Shown: positions 5,848 through 11,403 of the stretch, piece after piece | How positions within the stretch are numbered: the stretch's first letter is position 1 | How the letters are laid out: each line of letters begins with the position of its first letter | NCBI GenBank assembly: GCA_964586425.1 | Contig: CAZPHI010000065.1 | Span: 1-11,403 of the forward strand | Length of the DNA stretch: 11,403 nucleotides | Source of the DNA: CAZPHI01 sp964586425 | GTDB taxonomy: Bacteria; Bacillota; Clostridia; Lachnospirales; Lachnospiraceae | Direction: 5' to 3' | Program-made: the position numbers and the translations under genes | Notes under the pieces: generated by a model | What the model was told of the DNA's origin: nothing | The model's database searches: none | Seen by the model: the letters and a program-made list of their open reading frames with translations, nothing else

Positions 5848-6669
5848 ATGATAGGAATAATAATTGCGATAGTATCAGTATTGCTTGTAATTACTGTAAT
5901 ATACGTGTTTTTGGTGGCACCAAGAATGTTTGGAAAGCCGGATAGAAGTAAATTATTCGGGGTGCATTATGCACACAGAGGACTGTTTGATAATGAATCC
6001 GATGCCCCTGAGAATTCTATTAATGCTTTCAAGAAAGCCGTTGATGCAGGATATGGCATAGAGCTTGATGTACAATTAAGCAAAGATGGCTATGCAGTCG
6101 TGTTCCATGATGCGTCATTAATGAGAATGTGCGGCATAGACGGTAACGTATGGGAGTATACGCTTGAAGAATTACAGCACATAAAATTAGCAAAATCAAA
6201 TTGCACTATGCCAACATTTGCAGAAGTACTGAATATAATAGATGGAAAAGTTCCACTAATAATTGAATACAAGCTTGATGTTCCAGATACAAAAGTATGT
6301 GGAACGGCTAATCGTATTCTGGAGAATTATAATGGTGCATATTGTATTGAATCCTTTCATCCATATGCGTTGATGTGGTATAGAAAGAACCGCCCTGATA
6401 TTATTCGGGGACAGCTTTCGATGAATTATAGAAGGACGGATAATTATGGCAAGAAACCTTTATATCAGATACTTACGTATCTATTAGAGAACTTCCTTAC
6501 AAGACCTGACTTTATTGCGTATAATCATAAGGATTCCAATAATCTCTCGAGAAATGTTTGTAAGAAGTTGGGGGCATTGTCTGTTGCCTGGACGATTAAA
6601 AGTTATGAGCAGTATGAAAAAGCAAAAGATGAATTTGATTTATTCATATTCGACAGCTTCATATTGTAA
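5848..6669 (+). CDS. Membrane-anchored glycerophosphodiester phosphodiesterase
   Basis: 273 residues. Residues 1-24 form one hydrophobic span, so the catalytic domain is probably anchored at the membrane surface. The GDPD TIM-barrel motifs are present: Ala-His-Arg-Gly at 42-45, Pro-Glu-Asn-Ser at 54-57, Glu-Leu-Asp-Val at 72-75, Val-Phe-His-Asp at 85-88, a Glu-x-Lys at 140-142 and Ser-Phe-His-Pro at 169-172. These give the metal-binding Glu/Asp set and both catalytic histidines (43 and 87), so the enzyme looks intact. The family hydrolyses glycerophosphodiesters to glycerol-3-phosphate and an alcohol, which links it to phospholipid or teichoic-acid turnover. A GGAG site at 5835-5838 precedes ATG 5848, and the upstream stop is only 16 bases away. 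It is the last gene of the operon. Confidence 0.9.
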   Translation: MIGIIIAIVSVLLVITVIYVFLVAPRMFGKPDRSKLFGVHYAHRGLFDNESDAPENSINAFKKAVDAGYGIELDVQLSKDGYAVVFHDASLMRMCGIDGNVWEYTLEELQHIKLAKSNCTMPTFAEVLNIIDGKVPLIIEYKLDVPDTKVCGTANRILENYNGAYCIESFHPYALMWYRKNRPDIIRGQLSMNYRRTDNYGKKPLYQILTYLLENFLTRPDFIAYNHKDSNNLSRNVCKKLGALSVAWTIKSYEQYEKAKDEFDLFIFDSFIL

Positions 6670-6752
6670 TAAATCAATTGCATATATAGCTGAGTGTATG
6701 CTACAATCAAACCTATATTATGTACTTATAGAATTTTAATGATGTGTGGATA

Positions 6753-6825
6753 ATGTACAAGCAGAATGGAATTTTGCGGTCGATTCGCGGTAGCGTGTCT
6801 GCAAGAATTCATTCTGCTTGTACAT
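6753..6825. repeat. Long intergenic inverted repeat (hairpin)
   Basis: Perfect 16-base arms at 6753-6768 and 6810-6825 are extended inward by a partly paired stretch (6769-6777 with 6801-6809). The loop of about 23 bases (6778-6800) is unusually GC-rich and holds CGC-GGTA-GCG. No T run follows either arm, so it is not a standard intrinsic terminator. It lies between the phosphodiesterase gene and the trigger-factor-like gene. It could be an RNA processing or stabilising structure, a small RNA, or an operator-type palindrome. Confidence 0.75.
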
Positions 6826-6843
6826 CAAACAACACATTAAAAG

Positions 6844-6849
6844 TATACT
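6844..6849 (+). promoter_or_regulatory. Possible -10 element of the trigger-factor-like gene
   Basis: TATACT at 6844-6849 has a plausible position, about 38 bases before the start codon. No good -35 is seen; the region where it should be overlaps the right arm of the hairpin (6810-6825). A CTTGTACAT motif at 6848-6856 overlaps it and repeats one that ends the hairpin. Confidence 0.35.
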
Positions 6850-6886
6850 TGTACATAAATTCAAAATGATTGCAGAAGGAGACATT

Positions 6887-7822
6887 ATGTCAAATATTAA
6901 ATTAGGAAATTACAAAGGAATTGAGATTCCAAAAATCGTTGTAGAAGTTAGTGCAGAAGAGCTTGCAGGTGAATTAGAAAGAGCAAGACAGATGGCTGCA
7001 GAGTGGCTTGATGTTGAGAAGGCAGAGAATGGCGATGAAGTTCTTATTGACTTCGAAGGATTTTTGGACGGTGTTGCATTCGAAGGTGGAAAGGGAGAGA
7101 ATTATCCTTTAACACTTGGTTCAGGATCATTTATTCCAGGATTTGAAGAGCAGTTATTAGATTCAGCAAAGGGCGATGATGTTGAGGTTGTTGTAACATT
7201 TCCAGAGGAATACCAGGCAGAAGAACTTGCAGGTAAGGAAACTGTGTTCAAGGTAAAGGTTAATAATGTTAGAAGACAGGTAATTCCTGAGATGGGCGAT
7301 GAATTTGTATCAAAGATATCTCCTTGTAAGACATTGGATGAATTCAAAACTCAGGTTGAGAGAATGATTAAAGAGCAGAAGGTTGCTCATGAAAAACAGG
7401 AAGCAGCTAAGAGTCAGTTACTTGAAATCTGCGAAGCACTAATAGAGGAAGCTGAGCTTGAAGCAGTGACAGACCAGTTTGTAGAGAATATGAGAGGACA
7501 GTTACAGGCATACGGAATGCAGCTTGAAGATTATCTTGCAATGTCTGGTGGAACTATTGATGATTTGAAGAATCAGAATAGAGAAAAAGCAGAAGAGATG
7601 CTTAAATGCACTAAAATCTTAGAGGAAATAGCTAAGGTTGAGAACATTGAGGCAACAGAAGCTGAAATCAAGAGAGAAATAGAAGGACTTTCACGTCAAT
7701 ATCAGATGCCAGTAGAACAGATTGAAGCAACGCTGAGCAAAGAAGGCAGAGATAGTATTGCTGAAGATATCAAGCTTGGTAAAGCATTCCAGTTTGTTGT
7801 TGAAAACTGTGTAGAAATCTAA
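6887..7822 (+). CDS. Trigger-factor-like FKBP-type peptidyl-prolyl isomerase lacking the ribosome-binding domain
   Basis: A 311-residue protein from ATG 6887, which has AGAAGGAG just upstream. An earlier ATG at 6818 lies inside the hairpin and has no ribosome site. After a short N-terminal lead (residues 1-45), an FKBP domain spans about 48-131: Gly-Asp-x-Val-x-Ile-Asp-Phe-x-Gly, then Leu-Gly-Ser-Gly-x-Phe-Ile-Pro-Gly-Phe-Glu at 77-87, and a final Val-Phe-Lys-Val-Lys-Val strand. Residues about 135-311 form the helical trigger-factor C-terminal chaperone region (Gly-Asp-Glu-Phe at 137-140). Classical trigger factor is about 430 residues with an N-terminal domain carrying a Gly-Phe-Arg-x-Gly-x ribosome-docking loop. 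That domain is absent here, so this is probably a non-ribosomal folding factor and I do not assign tig. It is likely a single-gene unit. Confidence 0.85.
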   Translation: MSNIKLGNYKGIEIPKIVVEVSAEELAGELERARQMAAEWLDVEKAENGDEVLIDFEGFLDGVAFEGGKGENYPLTLGSGSFIPGFEEQLLDSAKGDDVEVVVTFPEEYQAEELAGKETVFKVKVNNVRRQVIPEMGDEFVSKISPCKTLDEFKTQVERMIKEQKVAHEKQEAAKSQLLEICEALIEEAELEAVTDQFVENMRGQLQAYGMQLEDYLAMSGGTIDDLKNQNREKAEEMLKCTKILEEIAKVENIEATEAEIKREIEGLSRQYQMPVEQIEATLSKEGRDSIAEDIKLGKAFQFVVENCVEI

Positions 7823-7899
7823 GAATTACGTTTTTATAATATTCTTCGACAGATTAATAATTATATCTGCCCTTATGATATAAGAAGGTGCGAAAAGTA

Positions 7900-8602
7900 A
7901 TGAATATTAAATTTAAAAACAAAAAAATAATAATAACAGCTGCTGTATTGCTTGTATTAGTATGTTTGACCTCTATAGGTGTAATTCTACATAATCATAC
8001 AGTACAGCCTGTTCAAAATGTACAGGATAATCAGACTGATGCAAACCAACAAGAGGATGAAGTTCTTCAGTTGGGCAGTCTTTCACCAGTATCTGATAGT
8101 CCATTGTATACTGAATTAACTAATCATTGGAAGGTGCAGCTGCCAGTATTTAAAGAAGGCAGCGCAACATCTATTAAAGAGGTTGGAAAGTGCTGTAAGA
8201 CATCATTTGATAATTATTGTGATGAATGGTTCTACTATGATAAGGCAGACAAAGCGCTAGTGTTTGTAACTAATGTGGATGGAGCAAAAACTGCGAATTC
8301 CAAGTATACGCGCTCAGAACTCAGAGAGATGGGCGAGGATAGCAAAGATAACTGGAGCTTTGATGGCAATCATTGTATGAAGGTAAGTGAGATGGTGACA
8401 AAAGTTCCGGCTAATTGTAAGCAGTAATGGAAGAGAAGAAACATATAGCTTTAATATGATTGAGTCAGATAGAAGATGGTTAAAATATCTTAATTACTTT
8501 AAAGCAGGAAATTATATTCAGGATGCTGAAGATGAAAGTGAGGGAGCTGGCTCAGTAGTGCGAATGTACGAAATAAGTGTCGAGCATGAGCAGGATCTTT
8601 AG
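7900..8602 (+). pseudogene. Decayed family-7 polysaccharide lyase (alginate-lyase-like)
   Basis: ATG 7900 (AGAAGG upstream; an alternative GTG at 7888 overlaps that site) opens a frame ending at 8427. Residues 9-30 are a membrane anchor or signal, and a low-complexity Gln/Asn/Asp linker runs to about 55. Then comes the start of a PL7 domain: Trp-Lys-Val-Gln-Leu-Pro at 77-82, Leu-Val-Phe-Val-Thr at 120-124 and the hallmark Tyr-Thr-Arg-Ser-Glu-Leu-Arg-Glu at 136-143. Just before the stop the frame changes. The second reading frame (about 8414-8602) encodes the PL7 end, with Tyr-Phe-Lys-Ala-Gly-Asn-Tyr-Ile-Gln at 8495-8521 and Glu-Ile-Ser-Val-Glu-His near the TAG. Only about 60 codons separate the two motifs, roughly half the usual distance, and the Gln-Ile-His catalytic strand is missing. 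I read it as an internal deletion plus frameshift, inactive. Confidence 0.8.
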
Positions 8603-8613
8603 TATATACAAAA

Positions 8614-8643
8614 AAGAAGAGGATGTCTAGGCATCCTCTTCTT
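8614..8643. terminator. Bidirectional intrinsic terminator between convergent genes
   Basis: A perfect 12-base stem (8614-8625 with 8632-8643) closes on a six-base loop. On the minus strand it is followed by a run of T (complement of the A run at 8610-8615), so it is a strong terminator for the flippase-like gene. On the plus strand the T run is short. The TAG stop of the minus-strand gene (8627-8629) lies in the loop, so that gene's last codons form one arm. Confidence 0.88.
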
Positions 8644-9682
8644 TATGTTGTGAATTCATTGAAGAAATACTCTTTACAATTACTACAATCATACTTAAAA
8701 TAAGTAAGAAATAAAAACTTGTAAGTCTTGTAATACACATAGAAGCTGTTAGGTATTGACCAACAAATATACTTGCAAATACATGCTTATATAAGAATTC
8801 GGATATGCCCTGTGCGCCAGGTAGAGGAATCATATCAACTGCAATGTTAATTGAAAGCTGACCAAGAAAAATTGGAATAAATCCGGTTCCTGTAAGTCCA
8901 AAGCCAATATATACAAGATATGTAAGTCCAACTAGTAGAGCACGTTGGAGAAAACTTATGAAAATAATTAGAATGACTCTATTTTTGTGAGATTCCAATT
9001 CACCAATAATATTGCGGTATCCATCAAAAAATGTTGTTATTTTAGTGTTATAGATATCTAAATTAGTTTCTTTGACAAGTTTATGTCTTGCAAGATAATT
9101 AGTAACTCCTTTGGCATGTTTTTCAAGAAAATTAGGAGCAAACATTAATAGAAAAAGAATAATGATAATTGCAATAAGCATTGCGAGTCCTAAGTAATAC
9201 CACCACATAAATTCTCCGAATTCAATAGTTAATGGCTTGTGCCAGAATATTAATAAGAGAATTCCCGAAAATGCAAGTACAAACTTATTACTTACAGCAA
9301 TAACAGTGAGCGCAGCACAGCTTCTTGAGAATGAATATCCATCTCGACTCATCATAAACAACTGCATAGGCTGCCCACCCGATGCACCTGGAGTGATACT
9401 GCTGTAGAAAAAGTTAACAAATGAATATCCCATGCATCTAGACAAGGCTTTTAATGAAGGCTGTCTGGAAATCATGGTCCAAATCATATAGCCCTCGCAG
9501 GCAATGAATGATAAGGCGAATAATATTCCAATAGGTAGATATATTGGATTTAAATCAGATATAGCTTCAAATACGCTGCCAAGATCCTGACCATTGAATA
9601 CAACATAGCATGTTAAACCAAGTACAACTGCAAAGAAAATAGCTTCAAATGCAACTTTAAGAATCTTTTTTTTGTTTTGCAT
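8627..9682 (-). CDS. LPLATD/UPF0104 family flippase-like membrane protein
   Basis: 351 residues from the ATG at 9682, chosen because GGAG (9689-9692) lies 6 bases before it. Upstream ATGs at 9694 and 9757 have no ribosome site, and the latter lies inside the promoter. About eight hydrophobic spans are visible (near 11-29, 47-70, 122-148, 160-182, 235-262, 266-285, 300-318 and 322-338). Family motifs are Ser-Ser-Ile-Thr-Pro-Gly-Ala-Ser-Gly-Gly-Gln-Pro at 94-105 and Pro-Leu-Pro-Gly-Ala-Gln-Gly-Ile-Ser-Glu at 286-295. These resemble the N-terminal flippase part of MprF/AglD-type proteins. The soluble aminoacyl-transferase domain of MprF is absent, so it is a stand-alone flippase-like protein, probably moving a lipid or lipid-linked glycan. 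The substrate cannot be read from sequence. Confidence 0.87.
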   Translation of the reverse strand: MQNKKKILKVAFEAIFFAVVLGLTCYVVFNGQDLGSVFEAISDLNPIYLPIGILFALSFIACEGYMIWTMISRQPSLKALSRCMGYSFVNFFYSSITPGASGGQPMQLFMMSRDGYSFSRSCAALTVIAVSNKFVLAFSGILLLIFWHKPLTIEFGEFMWWYYLGLAMLIAIIIILFLLMFAPNFLEKHAKGVTNYLARHKLVKETNLDIYNTKITTFFDGYRNIIGELESHKNRVILIIFISFLQRALLVGLTYLVYIGFGLTGTGFIPIFLGQLSINIAVDMIPLPGAQGISEFLYKHVFASIFVGQYLTASMCITRLTSFYFLLILSMIVVIVKSISSMNSQHKEEDA

Positions 9683-9688
9683 AGAAAT

Positions 9689-9692
9689 CTCC
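9689..9692 (-). promoter_or_regulatory. Ribosome binding site that sets the flippase-like gene start
   Basis: GGAG on the minus strand, 6 bases before the ATG at 9682. The two longer in-frame starts at 9694 and 9757 lack such a site. Confidence 0.65.
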
Positions 9693-9711
9693 ATTCCAAT
9701 GCCCTTATAGG

Positions 9712-9740
9712 TTGATACGGGCAAAAAACAATACTTATAT
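9712..9740 (+). promoter_or_regulatory. Possible promoter of the transglutaminase-like gene
   Basis: TTGATA (9712-9717) and TTATAT (9735-9740) are separated by 17 bases. It overlaps the divergent promoter of the flippase-like gene, including two bases of the -10 elements. The -10 match is only moderate. Confidence 0.4.
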
Positions 9741-9767
9741 AGTAACATGGCTGACACAGCATTTCAA
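9739..9767 (-). promoter_or_regulatory. Promoter of the flippase-like gene
   Basis: Read on the minus strand, TTGAAA (9762-9767) and TACTAT (9739-9744) are separated by exactly 17 bases. Transcription would begin near 9732, giving a leader of about 50 bases to the ATG at 9682. The position excludes the longer frame start at 9757. Confidence 0.6.
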
Positions 9768-9801
9768 TCAAATAAAAAAGGAGTAATAAAATAGAATAAA
9801 T

Positions 9802-10824
9802 ATGGAATCATATTATTATAATAGATTGAACAAAATACAACAGAGAGTATATCAGCAAATGAAGGCTGGAATCGAATCTATATCAGAGTGCTTTGATGTA
9901 ATAAGACTTGAAACCGCTGAATTAAATGATATATTCCACAAATTACGCTTAGATGAACCAAGTATATTCTATGTTTCAACTTTCAAGTATTCTTTTTATG
10001 AGGATTCTAATCTAGTAAAGTTTAAGCCTGAGTATATGTTTGAAAAAAAGAAGATAAAGGAGCATCAGGAAGCATTGAAAGCAAGAGTTGCTAAACTGGC
10101 CCGAAGTGTAAGTGATAAAACAGAACTTGAAAAAGAACAGTTTATACATGATTTTATGTGTGAGAATGTAACATATGACAAATTAAAGAAACAATATTCA
10201 CATGAAATTATAGGACCGCTTACGCAGGGGGTCGGAGTATGCGAAGGCATTGCAAAATCAGTGAAGGTTCTCTGTGATGCACTTGATATTCCCTGCATTG
10301 TAGTGTTATGTCATAATAATCCTGAAAAGGGTATCAAATACAGACATGCATGGAATGAAGTTAAAATTGGTGGCATATGGTATCATCTCGATGCAACATT
10401 TGACAATACTCTGAGTAAGAATGAAATCAGATATGACTATTATAATCTTGATGATAAGAATATGTATAGAGATCATCAGCCAGTAGTATATGAGGTGCCG
10501 GCTTGTACTGAGAGCGAACATTCATATTACAGGGTTAAGAAGATGTCATTTACTAAAATAGAAGACGTTGAGAAAAGAAGTATTCAGGCAATTAAGAAAA
10601 AGAAAGTGCTTACTTTTCATTGGAGAGGTGGATATCTTACCAGAGAAATGCTTGAGACCATCCTAAACACTATTGCTAAGACTGCTAAAAGTAAACAAAA
10701 ATACAGCATTATTTCCTTGAATTGGGCACAGGCTGTGATATCAGTAAAATTCACAGATGAAGAGGTGAATGATATTGTGAATATGGAAGATGCGTATGAA
10801 GAGGAAAATGCCACAAAAAATTAA
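9802..10824 (+). CDS. Cytoplasmic transglutaminase-like (papain-fold) protein
   Basis: 340 residues with no signal peptide or membrane span, so probably cytoplasmic. Residues about 1-100 are helical and charged. The transglutaminase-like core spans about 110-200 and has a full catalytic set: Cys147 in Gly-Val-Gly-Val-Cys-Glu-Gly, His182 in Arg-His-Ala-Trp-Asn, and Asp197 in Trp-Tyr-His-Leu-Asp-Ala-Thr. The C-terminal 100 residues are Lys/Glu-rich and unrecognised. Bacterial members act as proteases or amidases more often than as cross-linkers; the substrate is unknown. A GGAG at 9780-9783 lies 18 bases before the ATG, which is unusually far. A TAA at 9787-9789 bars any earlier start in frame, so initiation may be weak or leader-dependent. 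No terminator is visible after it. Confidence 0.85.
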   Translation: MESYYYNRLNKIQQRVYQQMKAGIESISECFDVIRLETAELNDIFHKLRLDEPSIFYVSTFKYSFYEDSNLVKFKPEYMFEKKKIKEHQEALKARVAKLARSVSDKTELEKEQFIHDFMCENVTYDKLKKQYSHEIIGPLTQGVGVCEGIAKSVKVLCDALDIPCIVVLCHNNPEKGIKYRHAWNEVKIGGIWYHLDATFDNTLSKNEIRYDYYNLDDKNMYRDHQPVVYEVPACTESEHSYYRVKKMSFTKIEDVEKRSIQAIKKKKVLTFHWRGGYLTREMLETILNTIAKTAKSKQKYSIISLNWAQAVISVKFTDEEVNDIVNMEDAYEEENATKN

Positions 10825-10845
10825 TGAATCCTTTATATAAACACA

Positions 10846-10876
10846 TTGACTTTTATTCGCCTTTGTGAAATAATAT
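10846..10876 (+). promoter_or_regulatory. Probable promoter of pckA
   Basis: A near-perfect -35, TTGACT (10846-10851), is followed by TAATAT (10871-10876) at a rather long 19-base spacing. It lies in the 134-base gap before pckA and gives a leader of about 75 bases. No catabolite-control site was recognised. Confidence 0.45.
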
Positions 10877-10958
10877 ACAAAGATGTGCTGAAAGTCTTAA
10901 TGATAAAGAATATGACGTGCATAATACAACATTTTTGAAAAGAGAGGTAAATTACAAG

Positions 10959-11403
10959 ATGTCAAAAGTTGATTTAAGTAAGTATGGTATTAGTGGAACA
11001 ACAGAAGTAGTATACAATCCTTCATATGAAGATTTATACGCAGAAGAGACAAAAGCTGATCTTACAGGTTATGAAGTAGGTCAGGTTAGTGAACTTGGTG
11101 CAGTTAACGTTATGACTGGTGTATACACAGGACGTTCTCCTAAGGATAAATTCATCGTTATGGATGAAAATTCAAAGGACACTGTATGGTGGACATCTGA
11201 CGAATATAAGAATGATAACCACGCTGCTTCAAAGGAAACATGGGAAGCAGTTAAGAAAATCGCTCAGGAAGAGCTCTCTAATAAGAAGCTTTTCGTAGTT
11301 GATGCTTTCTGTGGTGCTAACAAAGATACAAGAATGGCAGTTCGTTTCATCGTTGAGGTTGCTTGGCAGGCTCATTTCATTGAGAACATGTTCATTAAGC
11401 CAA
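10959..11403 (+). CDS. pckA: Phosphoenolpyruvate carboxykinase (ATP), N-terminal part
   Basis: The first 148 residues are in the window and the gene runs off the right edge; the full enzyme is usually about 530 residues. It converts oxaloacetate plus ATP to phosphoenolpyruvate, CO2 and ADP, or works in the CO2-fixing direction in anaerobes that make fermentation acids. The family-typical Thr-Gly-Arg-Ser-Pro-Lys-Asp-Lys-Phe is at 57-65, with substrate-binding Arg59. Further conserved parts are Trp-Trp (77-78), Val-Val-Asp-Ala-Phe-Cys-Gly-Ala (near 113-120) and Arg-Phe-Ile-Val-Glu with Trp-Gln-Ala-His-Phe-Ile-x-Asn-Met-Phe close to the edge. AGAGAGG at 10941-10947 precedes ATG 10959. Codon use leans to GGT, GCT, TTC and AAC more than its neighbours, as expected of a highly expressed gene. 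Confidence 0.95.
   Translation, partial: MSKVDLSKYGISGTTEVVYNPSYEDLYAEETKADLTGYEVGQVSELGAVNVMTGVYTGRSPKDKFIVMDENSKDTVWWTSDEYKNDNHAASKETWEAVKKIAQEELSNKKLFVVDAFCGANKDTRMAVRFIVEVAWQAHFIENMFIKP

Noticed and set aside
5848..6669. GDPD and PanE-like genes as part of a coenzyme A or defence cluster
   Set aside because: No panB, panC, nuclease, helicase or toxin-antitoxin gene is nearby; the neighbours are of unknown function.
6753..6825. Intrinsic terminator for the DUF6323 operon
   Set aside because: The stem is long enough, but neither strand has a T run after it and the loop is large and GC-rich.
6818..6886. ATG 6818 as start of the trigger-factor-like gene
   Set aside because: It lies in the right arm of a hairpin with no ribosome site. 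The added 23 residues are not family-like, and ATG 6887 has AGAAGGAG in place.
9683..9757. Longer start of the flippase-like gene at 9757 or 9694
   Set aside because: The region contains the promoter of this gene, and only ATG 9682 has a well-placed GGAG.

Overview
The window is AT-rich chromosomal DNA from a low-GC Firmicute. It most resembles a gut or rumen Lachnospiraceae (Lachnospira/Roseburia/Butyrivibrio-like). The signs are strong GGAGG-type ribosome sites, TTGACA/TATAAT-type promoters, a DUF6323-DUF6179 pair, DUF4214 repeats, a short trigger factor without a ribosome-docking domain, and an ATP-type PEP carboxykinase. Genus is not determined, and all identities come from reading the sequence, not from database searches.

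Left end (1-1080): the tail of an unrecognised gene is followed by a 14-bp tandem repeat. Then come two copies of a roughly 250-270 bp non-coding element with about 48-bp imperfect terminal inverted repeats. Each copy is followed by a C-rich, G-poor tract. The first copy holds a 100-N assembly gap exactly where its interior should be. I see no convincing gene between 208 and 1085.

Middle (1086-6669): a YoaK/DUF1275 membrane protein and a DUF3783 protein form a two-gene unit. Next is a PAS-domain protein whose frame runs out exactly where a DUF4214 three-repeat segment begins in another frame, so it looks like a broken fusion, closed by a strong terminator. A four-gene operon follows: DUF6323 protein, DUF6179 protein, a ketopantoate-reductase-family dehydrogenase and a membrane-anchored glycerophosphodiester phosphodiesterase.

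Right part (6670-11403): a long intergenic hairpin with a repeated CTTGTACAT motif precedes the trigger-factor-like FKBP isomerase. Next is a decayed family-7 polysaccharide lyase (alginate-lyase-like) pseudogene that has lost its central part. It converges on a minus-strand flippase-like LPLATD/UPF0104 membrane protein across a bidirectional terminator. That gene is divergent from a cytoplasmic transglutaminase-like protein, with apparently overlapping promoters. The window ends inside pckA, the gluconeogenic/anaplerotic PEP carboxykinase.

The genes do not form one pathway. The best candidates for something undescribed are the paired inverted-repeat elements with C-rich tails, the DUF6323-DUF6179 operon and the hairpin upstream of the trigger factor. 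I did not find a clear new defence or mobile system.
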